Counted from the stretch's first letter, positions 36,730 through 46,460 are shown. The stretch is DNA of 64,000 nt from an uncultured Pseudoteredinibacter sp. (GCF_947500695.1 NZ_CANMSS010000001.1:744001-808000), one strand, 5' to 3'. The notes: generated by a model from the sequence alone, not told the origin. Program-made: numbers and translations.

Positions 36730-37621
36730 ACCAGTGCTCTAAAGGAGCCCAAATAGAGGAGACTTCATCAGCTGACATCAACTGCTGTAACAGTTCTGTT
36801 GCCTCAAGGCCCCCAGCCAATGAATTGAGCTTGCCCTGTTCAATCAATTTGAGCAAGCCTGCATCGCCTTTGCTGGCGGCATTAGGGCGCTGAATGGCCA
36901 TAGGCAGCTGGAGGCGCTCCAAGGCCGACCATAGATCGACATCTAAACTACGGCCTCTGCGGCCAAAAACGCCCTGTTCCCGCCAAAGCTGATGTCGCAA
37001 AGCCTTTGATTCCAACTCAGGCCCAAGCGTCTCGTTTCGCACGTCACCAAAACTGACCATATCGGCCAAATGGTTAGCCAAGGGCAAGCGGCGCAAGCTG
37101 CCTAGCGGAAACGGCTCACCTAGACCTAAAGCTGCACATAGTGACGTTTCACTCAATGCACCACAAGCTAAAGACATCAGCAATGCACCAAAGCCCTCAT
37201 TATGCCCTAGCCACATGGGTGGCGTTTCGCAGACCTCCGCAACAAAAGCCACTGCAGCTGGAATATCGTAACGCGCATAGTCAGCTAAGGTATTATTTTC
37301 GAAACCGTCATTGACGATGGAAAGGCCATGTCCGCGCGCATCAAGCAACCACACATCAAGCCCCTTGCGGGCAAGCATCGGCGCCAAGCCGTCGTAAGAT
37401 TCACCTAACCACATTTGGTGATTCTGATAACAACCATGAAATAAAATGAGCGGCGCTTGATTGCTGTGCTCAACATCCCGAGCACCTAACCGTGTGATAG
37501 CAAGCTCAACACTTTTATCAGGGCTATTATTGGGTTTGATTAAATACACGTCCTCTAGTAAATCACCTCTAGATTCGGCGCTTTCTAAACGAACAGGAAA
37601 TAATCGACTACTACTTTTCAC
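36668..37621 (-). CDS. Alpha/beta-hydrolase-fold protein lacking the nucleophile serine
   Basis: 317 residues. The fold is evident from LILFHGCYQNHQMW (oxyanion strand-loop), DVWLLDARGHGLS and the nucleophile elbow MWLGHNEGFGALL. The elbow reads G-H-N-E-G, with Asn141 where lipases and esterases carry Ser, so classical hydrolysis is unlikely. No convincing catalytic His follows at the usual C-terminal place. It overlaps the Rieske gene by 62 bp on the same strand. The function is unknown. Confidence 0.75.
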   Translation of the reverse strand: MKSSSRLFPVRLESAESRGDLLEDVYLIKPNNSPDKSVELAITRLGARDVEHSNQAPLILFHGCYQNHQMWLGESYDGLAPMLARKGLDVWLLDARGHGLSIVNDGFENNTLADYARYDIPAAVAFVAEVCETPPMWLGHNEGFGALLMSLACGALSETSLCAALGLGEPFPLGSLRRLPLANHLADMVSFGDVRNETLGPELESKALRHQLWREQGVFGRRGRSLDVDLWSALERLQLPMAIQRPNAASKGDAGLLKLIEQGKLNSLAGGLEATELLQQLMSADEVSSIWAPLEHWFGQLELAFGLLPTDQIAPAC

Positions 37622-38136
37622 TCGGAATCCTTTAAATCACCCAGAGAGTTTTATTGTAAAGTTCTGGATTGCTAGCACGAAGCAAACATTCTAATTCGCA
37701 GCAATAATTTACAATCGACAGTACTTTTGTTTGGATATTTTTTGTACTCATAGACCTAAAACTTATCTATAGCTAATTATAGGTCAAATATGAATGGCGC
37801 CAGAAATATATTCTACATAAATCAGAATATTTCTTTATAAGCTGACTCGATATTCAATACAAAAATTTTTATCTTTGTAATTTAATCACTTGCGATCTGA
37901 TGCTACGCTGAATAGTGAAGAATTCACGCCAAGTCCTTGTAGCAAGGTCGCGCTTTAGAACAACAATTGACGCTATAGTAATAGAGGCCAAATTGAAAAG
38001 CCCATTACATGAAATAACAGCTTTGAAGCTAGACTACATAAGGTTTTAGCGGTACACAGCCGACATTACTTTGCCCTATATATAGCTAAACGTTAGAATG
38101 GTGCGTTTATAGCCTGTACTGACACCACCGTTTTTT
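37622..38136. other. 515-bp A/T-rich divergent region (hydrolase-like gene / pabB)
   Basis: No credible gene. It contains short inverted repeats, such as ATATTCT...AGAATAT near 37808-37830 and GACCTA...TAGGTC near 37752-37784, which could be operators. Promoters for the flanking divergent genes must lie here. Confidence 0.45.
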
Positions 38137-39519
38137 ATGCTTTGCTTTGACCTACCCTACTTCTCGGACAGCGCCGATCTTTTTAAGCGCATCGCCAATT
38201 TACCAGGTGCCATTTGGCTAGACAGCTGCGCGCACGGCCCGCGTAGCGGCCGCTACGATATTATGTCCGCCCAACCCATCCGCACCATCAGTGTAGAAGA
38301 CGGAAAATGCCTCATAAAAGAAAATGGTCAACAGCAAGAATATCGCGGCGACTTTTTTGAGTTGCTTGAAGAGCAAATTCAATCATTGCCAAGCGAATGC
38401 TCTAACACCCATATATTTTGTGGCGGATTACTGGGCTACATATCCTATGATCTTGGTATGCAGCTGCCATTTAACCGCGTAACAAGGCCCCCCAACAATA
38501 ACTATATCGCTGATGCCCAAATGGGCTTATATGGCTGGGCAATTGTGCAAGATCACCACAGCCAACGCGCCTGGTGTCTAGGACCTGCTCTCGGCTCACA
38601 ACAGCAACAGCAAATGGCCAAAGTGGTCGAGGCCTGTCAGAGTAAGGCTAGTCCAAAAGACATCGGCAGCTACCGATGCGGTAACTTCAAAGCCCAAATC
38701 AGCAAAACTCAATACCAAGAAAATATCGACAAGGTTCAAGCTTACATTCAAGCTGGCGATTGCTACCAAGTTAACTTTGCGCAACGATTTAGCGCTGATT
38801 TTTCAGGCGACTCCCTAAGTGCTTATTTGACCCTAAGACAAGCGCTCCCCTCGCCCTTTAGTGGCTATTTGAAGCTTGAGAAAGGCAGCATATTAAGCCA
38901 CTCACCCGAGCGCTTTATTCGCGTTCAAGGTGACCAGGTGGAAACCAAGCCCATAAAAGGAACCATTGCTCGAGGAAATAGCGCAGAGCAAGATCAAGAA
39001 CTGGCCCAAAGCCTCCAAAACAGTGAGAAGGATCGGGCTGAAAATCTCATGATTGTGGACCTATTAAGAAATGACCTCAGCCGTAACTGCAAACTCGGCA
39101 GCGTTCGGGTCCCTGAGCTGTTTGCCTTAGAAAGCTACCCCAATGTACACCACCTAGTCAGCACAATTACCGGCACCCTAAAAGAAGACAGTAGCGCCAT
39201 CGAATTGATAAAGGACAGCTTTCCTGGCGGATCCATCACTGGCGCCCCGAAAAAGCGAGCTATGGAAATCATTGCCGAGCTCGAGCAGGAGCAACGCTCT
39301 ATTTATTGCGGCAGCATGGTGTATATCAGTGCAAATGGAAATATGGACAGCTCAATTACTATTCGCACCCTCTTGGATGATGGCGAAGGCCAGATTCACT
39401 GCTGGGGCGGTGGTGGTATCACCGCAGACTCCTCCAGCGAGAGCGAATACCAAGAAAGCCTCACCAAAGTCATGAAACTAATGACTAGCCTACAGAACCA
39501 TTCAAACGACACTAATTAA
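38137..39519 (+). CDS. pabB: Aminodeoxychorismate synthase component I
   Basis: 460 residues, chorismate-utilising enzyme. It has an N-terminal region like TrpE/PabB (LDSCAHGPRSGRYDIMSAQ), then the catalytic domain with GDCYQVNFAQRF, SHSPERFIRV, TKPIKGTIARG, MIVDLLRNDLSRNC, SFPGGSITGAPKKRAME and YCGSMVYIS. The PIKGTI lysine motif separates PabB from anthranilate synthase. With glutamine amidotransferase PabA (not in the window) it makes aminodeoxychorismate for folate. Convergent with the TonB receptor across a structured repeat. Confidence 0.95.
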   Translation: MLCFDLPYFSDSADLFKRIANLPGAIWLDSCAHGPRSGRYDIMSAQPIRTISVEDGKCLIKENGQQQEYRGDFFELLEEQIQSLPSECSNTHIFCGGLLGYISYDLGMQLPFNRVTRPPNNNYIADAQMGLYGWAIVQDHHSQRAWCLGPALGSQQQQQMAKVVEACQSKASPKDIGSYRCGNFKAQISKTQYQENIDKVQAYIQAGDCYQVNFAQRFSADFSGDSLSAYLTLRQALPSPFSGYLKLEKGSILSHSPERFIRVQGDQVETKPIKGTIARGNSAEQDQELAQSLQNSEKDRAENLMIVDLLRNDLSRNCKLGSVRVPELFALESYPNVHHLVSTITGTLKEDSSAIELIKDSFPGGSITGAPKKRAMEIIAELEQEQRSIYCGSMVYISANGNMDSSITIRTLLDDGEGQIHCWGGGGITADSSSESEYQESLTKVMKLMTSLQNHSNDTN

Positions 39520-39902
39520 AGACACTCCTCCCACATGAGAGGGGTTCACGCCAAATTAGCCGTTAACTTCTCGCCTAATAGCGCGCAACGAAATCAAAAG
39601 AAGATAAAAAAACCGCGCAGGAGCGCGGCCACAACAAAGAGCGCCTAAGCGCTCTTTGTTGTGCGAGATCGTTTTAAGCAAGTAGTTTCACACAGCTGCG
39701 CCGATTAAAGCGATCGACGTTGCTATAAAAATAGGAATTTTTATAGCAACAGAAGGAAAAAGCAGCGCGGCCATAACTAAGAGCGCCTAAACGCTTTTAG
39801 TTATGCGAAATCGTTTTAAGCAAGCAGTTTCACACAGCTGCGCCGCTTAAAACGATCGACGCTGCTATAAAAATAGGAATTTTTATAGCAGCAGTAGGCA
39901 AA
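39520..39902. other. 383-bp convergent intergenic region
   Basis: It is filled mostly by the two-copy structured repeat described separately (39613-39899). The first 90 bp after pabB hold only a short CTCCTCCCACATGAGAGG-like imperfect hairpin and no gene. On the minus strand the array starts a few bases after the receptor stop codon. Confidence 0.7.
39613..39899. repeat. Two tandem copies of a 142-bp triple stem-loop element
   Basis: Copy 1 is about 39622-39763 and copy 2 about 39764-39899, starting AGCGCGGCCA in both. Each copy has three stems. Stem A: 39630-39644/39649-39663 (15 bp) and 39772-39785/39792-39805 (14 bp). Stem B: 39667-39679/39703-39715 and 39810-39821/39845-39856. Stem C: 39719-39732/39737-39750 and 39861-39874/39879-39892, both 14 bp around the loop AGGA. 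Base differences between copies keep stems A and C paired (C-G to T-A, A-T to T-A, T-A to C-G). A leading GC hairpin CCGCGC/GCGCGG (39613-39628) precedes copy 1. No known RNA family is recognised. Confidence 0.9.
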
Positions 39903-42473
39903 TCAGAAGCGATAACCCAGATCCACACCTACCATACGAGGCAAGCGGCGAGCTACAGTATGAGAACCTACAGCACTACCAGGGCCGGTGTAATCCAACA
40001 GATCTTCTTCGTCGGTTAGATTATTTGCCCACAAAGCAACACTCCAAGTGTCATCAGAGCTGATTAAAGTAGCACGAGCATTCACAGTGAAATAATCTTC
40101 AATTTCTTCACCACGTAGCTGGCCGATACGGTCATCAACCCAGTTGTAATCCGCGCGTAATACCAAATCACCTACATCAGTTACCGGGATGGTGTATTCA
40201 CCCATGATGTAGAACTTGTGCTCAGGAGTGTTAGCCAATGGCTCACCAGTCTGATCACGCTCACCAAAGATTACATCGTAACGAGTAATTTCAGTATCTA
40301 AGAAGCTGTAGTTTGCCGATAAGAAGAATGCATCAGTAACAGACCAGTACAATTCCATATCAACGCCCTTACCTTCAGCATCAGCGGTAGTAATGTTGTA
40401 GCTTGGAATCGCATTAGCAGGACCGATCAATTGCAGATCTTGTTTATTGTCATACTCATAGAAATAAGCAGCAACGTTATAACGCAGTTCGCCATCTAGG
40501 AAATCACCCTTAAAGCCGATTTCATAGTTGGTTACTTCTTCCTGATCGAAAGTTGGCTCGATACCTGGACCAAAGCTTAGACTGTTAAAACCACCAGACT
40601 TAAAGCCCGTTGCTACACTACCGTAAACCATGGCGTTTTGGCTGAAGAAATAATCAACTACTAAACGACCAGATAGAGCGTCCCAATCTTCATCGTATTG
40701 CTGAACAACATTAGCGCCATCAATACCGGAGTTAAAGAAGAAAACACCTAGCGGTAATGGCTGACCAAGAATATTAGTTACCAAATTATTGGCTGGGTTA
40801 TAACCCGTTTGAACCGTAAAGCTCTTCTCGTCATAGGTATAACGCAAGCCCGCACTAATGTTCATATCGTCATTAACGGCATAGGTGAAATCGGTATACA
40901 AAGCACTACTCTCGTAGGTACCGGTATTACGTACAGATTCCTGCCAAGTTGGGTTATTGTTAATGCGCGCTTGAATTTGCGGCAACATACAACCACCAAT
41001 GGCCGCAAAGGCACCGGCAGACGCTGCAACATCACCCGCATTCGTCGGACCACAGCTTACAATATGCAAAGCGCCAAATGGGCTAGCTGGATTAAATGGG
41101 TTTGGCGTAGCGGCATATGCAGAGAACAAGAAACTTGAAAGCGCCAAGCCCTCTAAGCCAGCGCCGGCCAAAGTACTACGAACGCCATTAACCACTTCGG
41201 CAACTTCTTGCTCGCTGGAATTAGCATCGATACCTAGTTGTGCACCAGTAATCTGCAAAGGAGTTGCCGCCAGTGCATTCGGGTCAGCTAACAAGGCATT
41301 ATAGATTGCGAAGTTTTCCAACATGCTGGTGGTAGCGGTTGCTTCAGTGATGTGGTCGACATGCTCTTTGCTGTATGCCAAACCTACTGTCCACTTAAGA
41401 TCATTCCAATCGCCGACTAGGCGAAACTCTTGTGAAAACTGATCTTGATCATCGATGTTTTCAGAAGCAAAATAATGGGAAGGATCAGAAGAACCATCTT
41501 CGTCGTTGATGAAGTTAACATTCATCGAACGGAAAGCCGTGATCGAGGTAAAGGTCGCGCTTTCGAATTCGTGATTCACTTCTAGTGAAGTACCAAACAA
41601 ATCACGTTCTTCCAGCGATGTTTCATCTAGAGACACATCACCGTAAAGATCGTAAGCACCTTCAACATTGCCCGCGGCATAAACGCTTTCGGTAGTGGTA
41701 TAGACGGTACCAGAGTTTTGCGAAAGCTCGCTGTACTCACCACGCCAAATAACTTCAGTGTTATCACTTGCATCCCAACGAATAGCCGCACGTACAGACT
41801 GGCTGTCAACATCGTTTAAATCTGGGCCATTATTGTTGTTCAAATAGCCATTGCGGTTATTCACCGTACCACTTACACGTGCTGCAACCGTATCACTAAT
41901 TGGCTGATTTACGGAAAAACTAAATTTCTTTTTACCGTAGTTACCCAAGCTTAGATTTACTGAGCGCTCGGCCTCATCACCAGGTTTTTTGGTAATGTAA
42001 TGTATCGCACCACCGGTGGCATTACGACCAAACAAAGTACCCTGCGGGCCTTTCAAAATTTCAATGCGCTCAACATCTTCTAGTGGAATCTCTGCACCAG
42101 CACCACGAGCGGCGTAAACACCATCAACATAGAGCGCAACTGCAGGATCAGAACCTACGGTGAAGTCATCGGTTTGAATACCACGCACATTATAATTTGG
42201 CTGCGTAACACTCTCATTGTTCATTTCAACACCAGCCGTGGCACGACCGATATCACTGATGCTTTCAGCACCCATCTCTTTTAGCGCGTCGCCACTAAAA
42301 GCAGAAATAGAAATAGGCACATCTTGCAAATTTTGCTCACGCTTCTGGGCGGTTACAACAACTTCTTCTAACAAAGAAGACGCTTGCACCCAAACAGGCG
42401 CAGCAGTTACAGCGCTTAAAGCAACCGCAACGGACAGACTTTTTACGGGAAACGGAATTCGATTGTGTTTCAT
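39903..42473 (-). CDS. TonB-dependent outer-membrane receptor
   Basis: 856 residues. A signal peptide ends near ASS (residue 33), followed by the TonB box EEVVVTAQKR, plug domain (DVPISISAFSGDALKEMG, RIEILKGPQGTLFGRNATGG) and a 22-strand barrel ending in LGYRF with terminal aromatic Phe. One extracellular region near residues 385-515 is unusually long, Ala/Asn-rich and has two cysteines. Such receptors take up siderophores, vitamins, glycans or sterol-like compounds. The ligand cannot be told. It is directly followed at its 3' end by the structured repeat array. Confidence 0.93.
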   Translation of the reverse strand: MKHNRIPFPVKSLSVAVALSAVTAAPVWVQASSLLEEVVVTAQKREQNLQDVPISISAFSGDALKEMGAESISDIGRATAGVEMNNESVTQPNYNVRGIQTDDFTVGSDPAVALYVDGVYAARGAGAEIPLEDVERIEILKGPQGTLFGRNATGGAIHYITKKPGDEAERSVNLSLGNYGKKKFSFSVNQPISDTVAARVSGTVNNRNGYLNNNNGPDLNDVDSQSVRAAIRWDASDNTEVIWRGEYSELSQNSGTVYTTTESVYAAGNVEGAYDLYGDVSLDETSLEERDLFGTSLEVNHEFESATFTSITAFRSMNVNFINDEDGSSDPSHYFASENIDDQDQFSQEFRLVGDWNDLKWTVGLAYSKEHVDHITEATATTSMLENFAIYNALLADPNALAATPLQITGAQLGIDANSSEQEVAEVVNGVRSTLAGAGLEGLALSSFLFSAYAATPNPFNPASPFGALHIVSCGPTNAGDVAASAGAFAAIGGCMLPQIQARINNNPTWQESVRNTGTYESSALYTDFTYAVNDDMNISAGLRYTYDEKSFTVQTGYNPANNLVTNILGQPLPLGVFFFNSGIDGANVVQQYDEDWDALSGRLVVDYFFSQNAMVYGSVATGFKSGGFNSLSFGPGIEPTFDQEEVTNYEIGFKGDFLDGELRYNVAAYFYEYDNKQDLQLIGPANAIPSYNITTADAEGKGVDMELYWSVTDAFFLSANYSFLDTEITRYDVIFGERDQTGEPLANTPEHKFYIMGEYTIPVTDVGDLVLRADYNWVDDRIGQLRGEEIEDYFTVNARATLISSDDTWSVALWANNLTDEEDLLDYTGPGSAVGSHTVARRLPRMVGVDLGYRF

Positions 42474-42918
42474 ACTCTTCTCAAAAATATTTTGTTCTAA
42501 AAATAAGCAATCGCTAAAACAACAAAAAGCGCAGCATTATAGAACAATAGAAATCGCAATCGCTTGCCGAGACGACCATATGAACTGTCATTTTTAACCA
42601 ACTTTCTTTACACACAAGGCAAATTGATCACTTAGTCGGCAACCAGTGTACGATACGCACTATTTTAGGTGCACAACGTTTCCCATTCGAAAAAAGTAAA
42701 TGATATTTTTTGACGAAAATATGACATTAGAAGCCGAAGAAATATAAGCAAATAACTCATCGAGTATTTTTTAAACAACAGGGGTTTGGGATTTCGATCT
42801 GTCCAGCCAGATAAAATTGCGCACAGCCAAACAACCAATAAACACTCAAACTCGTTTCAGCAAAACATAAAAAAACCGGCACTAGGCCGGTTTTTTTATG
42901 TCGCTAATTTTCAGTTAA
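42474..42918. other. 445-bp region between the two TonB receptor genes
   Basis: It contains a terminator near its left end of the upstream receptor (42865-42900) and the presumed promoter of the downstream receptor. GAGAAGAG lies just before the ATG at 42473. No gene or Fur-box-like 19-bp palindrome is evident by eye. Confidence 0.5.
42865..42900 (-). terminator. Rho-independent terminator after the second TonB receptor
   Basis: ACCGGC and GCCGGT arms flanked by A7 and T7 (42865-42900). It lies directly downstream of the receptor gene on the minus strand. Confidence 0.9.
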
Positions 42919-45507
42919 TTAAAAATCAGCGCTTACACGCATGTACCAAAAGGCGCCGTTAAAGCCAAATGGAGAAGTTACTGCATACTGCTGACCCAAG
43001 AAGCCCAATACGCCATTACCTTCTCTGTCTGGATATTCGTCGAAGATGTTTTCACCACCAATAGCAACGGTGTATTTATCATCAAAGACAACACGTGCTT
43101 CCAAGTCTACCAGTACCGCACTGCCGTAATCGAAGACATCGCTGCCATCACCTGGGCCAAATAGACCACCGGTAGATTTCCAGTCGCCGTAGCGATTTAC
43201 GCGTAGTAGGCCTTCAAAGATGTCCTGGCTGTAGTTGAAGCTAAGAACAGAGTTGTGCTCAGGTACTTGATTCTCCAAATCGAAAACTCGACCTTGGTTA
43301 ATCGTACCTGATTTAACATCAGATACTTCCTGCTGGTTGTAGTTGTGGCGGAAATCCACATCTAACATACCCTGACCAACTTCAAATGAAGAGTGGATAT
43401 TCAAGTCAATACCAGAAACATTAGACTCAAAGCCATTCACAAAGAAGTTACCATTACTGCCCGCTAGCAAGTCCGCATTAGGAATATTAGCCGCTTTTAG
43501 CTTCGCCAGCTCATCATCACCAATGGTGAAGTTTTGCAGAGCGATACGATCTTCGATAGTAATATCGTAGAAGTCCATGGTAATGGTTGTGTTATCACCT
43601 GGGGTGTAAACAAAACCAATGGTGAAACTGGTGGATTCCTCAGGAACTAATTCTTGAGCACCTAGCGCTATAGCTATTGGGTGATTAACTGGATATGTAC
43701 CGCTAGGAATCAAGTTGCCAGCTGAATCAGCAGTGGTCGTCACATTCAAAGTATTAACCTGACCAGGTGTCGGAGCACGGAAACCGGTGTTAGCGGTAGC
43801 ACGTACAGCAAACTGCTCGGTAAATTCGTAGCGACCAGAGATTTTCCAATCTAGGGTAGAGCCAAACTCTTCGAAATCTTCATAACGCAGAGCTACCGCT
43901 GCAGAAAGTTGCTCGGTAATATCGGTTTCAGCATCCACATAGAAAGCATAACTCTCACTGTCGAAAGTACCAGCAGACTCGACAGGGAAACCCTGGAAAC
44001 CGTCTGAACCTAAGCCAAAGATTGTGGTGGTCGGACCTGCTTGAATAGAGGCTGCATCACCCGCACCGATGGTGTAAGACTCTTCACGCCATTCAAAACC
44101 AAAACCTAAGTTAAGCGGTGAATCGTCCCAAGTTTTAACAAAATCAGCATTCAAGCTAGATTCTTCTTGAGTCAAAGTACCTGGCTTAAAGCTAGTTGGC
44201 GATAAGCGACCTAAACTTGGGTTAATACTTTGCTGAAGTACGTACTCGACTTCGTTTTCCGCAGAACGTAGACGTACGTCCCAGGTCAAGTTTGGATTGA
44301 ACTCGCCCTTAGCACCTAGCACTACGCTGTAATCGCTAATGTTTGCACCAAACAGTGGGCTATAACCGCCAGGGAATAACTCATGGATTGGGTTACGCAA
44401 TACAAAGCCGCTCGGGCTATTGCTGTCAGCTGTTAGATAGTCTGCTGGGTTTAAACCTTGGTTAACAATGCTATTTACAATATCTGCAGAAGCATTATCT
44501 GGCAGACCATCGCCATCAGCATCAATCTGCAAAGTAGTACGAGCACCAATATTCTGCTGATCAGCAGCATTTGGTAGTACTGGAGTACGATAGAAGAAAC
44601 CCGATAAGGTTTCATTGTCTAGGTAAGAAACGTTACCGTAGACTTCTGTGGTTTCATTCAACTCGATACCGGCATTTACAAAGAACTTCAACGCTTCAAT
44701 ATCTGGATCACCCCAGCGTTGACCAAAGCCGTTATAAGGCACTAGGTTATCACCAACAATATCGCCAACTGAGGCGGCATCAGGACGTGGTGTACCACGA
44801 CTGGTAATATCAGAAGCGCTGTACTCTACAGTGGTGTTAATGAAACCGTTTTCAGTTAATGGCAAACCAAAGTTCGCACTAACCATTGAACGCTCGCCGT
44901 CACCTTCGCTGTACTCACCATATTGAGCCGCCAAGCTAAAACCTTCGTCGGAATCATTTAAAACAAGGTTTACAACACCAGCAATGGCATCGGAACCGTA
45001 CTGCGCCGATGCACCATCACGAAGAACTTCTACACGCTTGATCGCAGCAGATGGGAAAGCCGAGAAATCAACGCCCTGCGAACCTTGGTTAGTGGTCCCT
45101 AGAGGAGCCAACTGCAAGTTCACCAAAGCTGAGCGATGACGACGGGTACCATTTACGGTAACTAAGGTGTGGTCTGGGGATAAATTACGCAAAGTCACCG
45201 GACGGACGAATGCAGTACCGTCCGCAATTGGGAAGCGCTGAGTATTCAGCGAAGGGGCAACCTTGGTTAATGAATCGGTTAAGTTAAAAGAAGCTTGCTG
45301 GCCTAGCTCATTACCACCCATTACATCAATGGGCGATAACGTTTCTTCAGGGGACAAACCTTCTTTACGAGTACCAATGGTAACAACTTCTTCAATTAGC
45401 TGATCATCACCGTTGGTTTGCGCTACCGTGGTATTTGCACTGGCAGCAATGGCAATCGCTAGAGCCGATTTTAAAAACAGGCGCTGCGAACTGTCGCGGT
45501 TGAACAT
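42919..45507 (-). CDS. TonB-dependent outer-membrane receptor
   Basis: 862 residues from ATG 45507, which has AGGAG 8 bp upstream; nine further in-frame codons upstream are not needed. Signal peptide to about residue 30 (ALAIAIAASANTTVAQ), TonB-box-like EEVVTIGTRKEG, plug with VTLRNLSPDHTLVTVNGTRR and RVEVLRDGASAQYGSDAIAG, then the barrel ending ADF. The plug version with GTRRHRSALVNL and the barrel spacing are of the large receptor group common in aquatic gammaproteobacteria. The ligand is unknown. It is a separate transcription unit from both the ccm operon and the other receptor. Confidence 0.93.
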   Translation of the reverse strand: MFNRDSSQRLFLKSALAIAIAASANTTVAQTNGDDQLIEEVVTIGTRKEGLSPEETLSPIDVMGGNELGQQASFNLTDSLTKVAPSLNTQRFPIADGTAFVRPVTLRNLSPDHTLVTVNGTRRHRSALVNLQLAPLGTTNQGSQGVDFSAFPSAAIKRVEVLRDGASAQYGSDAIAGVVNLVLNDSDEGFSLAAQYGEYSEGDGERSMVSANFGLPLTENGFINTTVEYSASDITSRGTPRPDAASVGDIVGDNLVPYNGFGQRWGDPDIEALKFFVNAGIELNETTEVYGNVSYLDNETLSGFFYRTPVLPNAADQQNIGARTTLQIDADGDGLPDNASADIVNSIVNQGLNPADYLTADSNSPSGFVLRNPIHELFPGGYSPLFGANISDYSVVLGAKGEFNPNLTWDVRLRSAENEVEYVLQQSINPSLGRLSPTSFKPGTLTQEESSLNADFVKTWDDSPLNLGFGFEWREESYTIGAGDAASIQAGPTTTIFGLGSDGFQGFPVESAGTFDSESYAFYVDAETDITEQLSAAVALRYEDFEEFGSTLDWKISGRYEFTEQFAVRATANTGFRAPTPGQVNTLNVTTTADSAGNLIPSGTYPVNHPIAIALGAQELVPEESTSFTIGFVYTPGDNTTITMDFYDITIEDRIALQNFTIGDDELAKLKAANIPNADLLAGSNGNFFVNGFESNVSGIDLNIHSSFEVGQGMLDVDFRHNYNQQEVSDVKSGTINQGRVFDLENQVPEHNSVLSFNYSQDIFEGLLRVNRYGDWKSTGGLFGPGDGSDVFDYGSAVLVDLEARVVFDDKYTVAIGGENIFDEYPDREGNGVLGFLGQQYAVTSPFGFNGAFWYMRVSADF

Positions 45508-45905
45508 GGATGCTCTCCTATCACATTGACCCAATCGGGCCGATTATTATTCTTAGAGAGGCACGGCAGAAGGTTAAAAACCATTATTATCACTGCCGGC
45601 CCGCTATGGTGCCGCGCTGATTCTTTATATTGCGCATCTGCTTAGACGGCAGAAAACACAGAAAATGATTAAGTCTTATTGCTCAATCACCGACCAACAC
45701 TGACATTGCAGCAATTATTACAGTTTTAAATTGAAATATATATCTAAAATATTGCATAAATGTGCGCATTTATTTCGATAAAAACATTAGAAAAGCCTAA
45801 TTTTATTCGATTTAGCTATTTTTGCAGCACTTTGTAAAAAAAATCCCGCTTAATTAAGCGGGATTTTTTGCGGGAAAAGCTACTTTTGTAAGCAGACTTT
45901 ATGGA
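45508..45905. other. 398-bp region between the ccm operon and the TonB receptor
   Basis: It holds the ccm terminator (45834-45871) and an A/T-rich stretch that presumably carries the receptor promoter. There is no gene. In particular there is no trace of ccmH, which normally begins right here. Confidence 0.6.
45834..45871 (-). terminator. Rho-independent terminator of the ccm operon
   Basis: ATCCCGCTT and AAGCGGGAT arms around AATT with A-run before and T6 after (45836-45869). It closes the operon directly after ccmG. Confidence 0.92.
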
Positions 45906-46436
45906 TTATTTTGTATTTAATTGCTCAATAATCGGCAGGAAATCGCGCGCCCAGACTTTATCGTCCACCACGCCAACGTGTTTATGGCGGATAAATCCTT
46001 GTTGATCCACCAAATAGGATTCAGGAGCACCAAACACACCAAGGTCTAAGCCCAAGCGTCCATCACGATCCATCACGCTAAATGCATAAGGGTCTTTTAG
46101 ATCTTTTAACCACTGGCGTGCCGCATCGGGTTGATCTTTATAATTAACACCAACAATGCGTACGCCCTGCTCGGCCAATTCTAATAAGTACGGGTGTTCG
46201 ACTCGGCAGACGACACACCAAGTCGCCCACACATTCACCAGTGTTACTTGTCCCTTTAGATCACTTTGATTTTTCAGCTGCTGCTCATCTTTCAGTATCG
46301 GCAAACTAAATTGAGGGAAAGCTTTATCTTTCAAAGCCGAAGGCATCGCCGTCGGGTCTAGCGACAGGCCTTTCCATAACAATGCCGCCAAGGCGACAAA
46401 TATCGCTAATGGAACAAAGAGCTTTAATCGAGCCAT
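45906..46436 (-). CDS. ccmG: Cytochrome c biogenesis thioredoxin-like protein CcmG/DsbE
   Basis: 176 residues with one N-terminal membrane anchor (residues 5-24) and a periplasmic thioredoxin fold. The active site reads ATWCVVCRVEHP, a C-V-V-C pair instead of the more common C-P-x-C, and GVFGAPESYLVDQQGFIRHKH contains the cis-Pro loop. CcmG keeps apocytochrome cysteines reduced for heme attachment. It is the last gene of this ccm operon. Confidence 0.92.
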   Translation of the reverse strand: MARLKLFVPLAIFVALAALLWKGLSLDPTAMPSALKDKAFPQFSLPILKDEQQLKNQSDLKGQVTLVNVWATWCVVCRVEHPYLLELAEQGVRIVGVNYKDQPDAARQWLKDLKDPYAFSVMDRDGRLGLDLGVFGAPESYLVDQQGFIRHKHVGVVDDKVWARDFLPIIEQLNTK

Positions 46437-46460
46437 TGGGTCTCCAGATGGTATAAATAT

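Noticed and set aside
39613..39899. Possible CRISPR array or attC-like sites
   Set aside because: Only two copies of 142 bp with no spacers, no cas genes and no integrase beside them; the copies are adjacent and differ in a covarying way.
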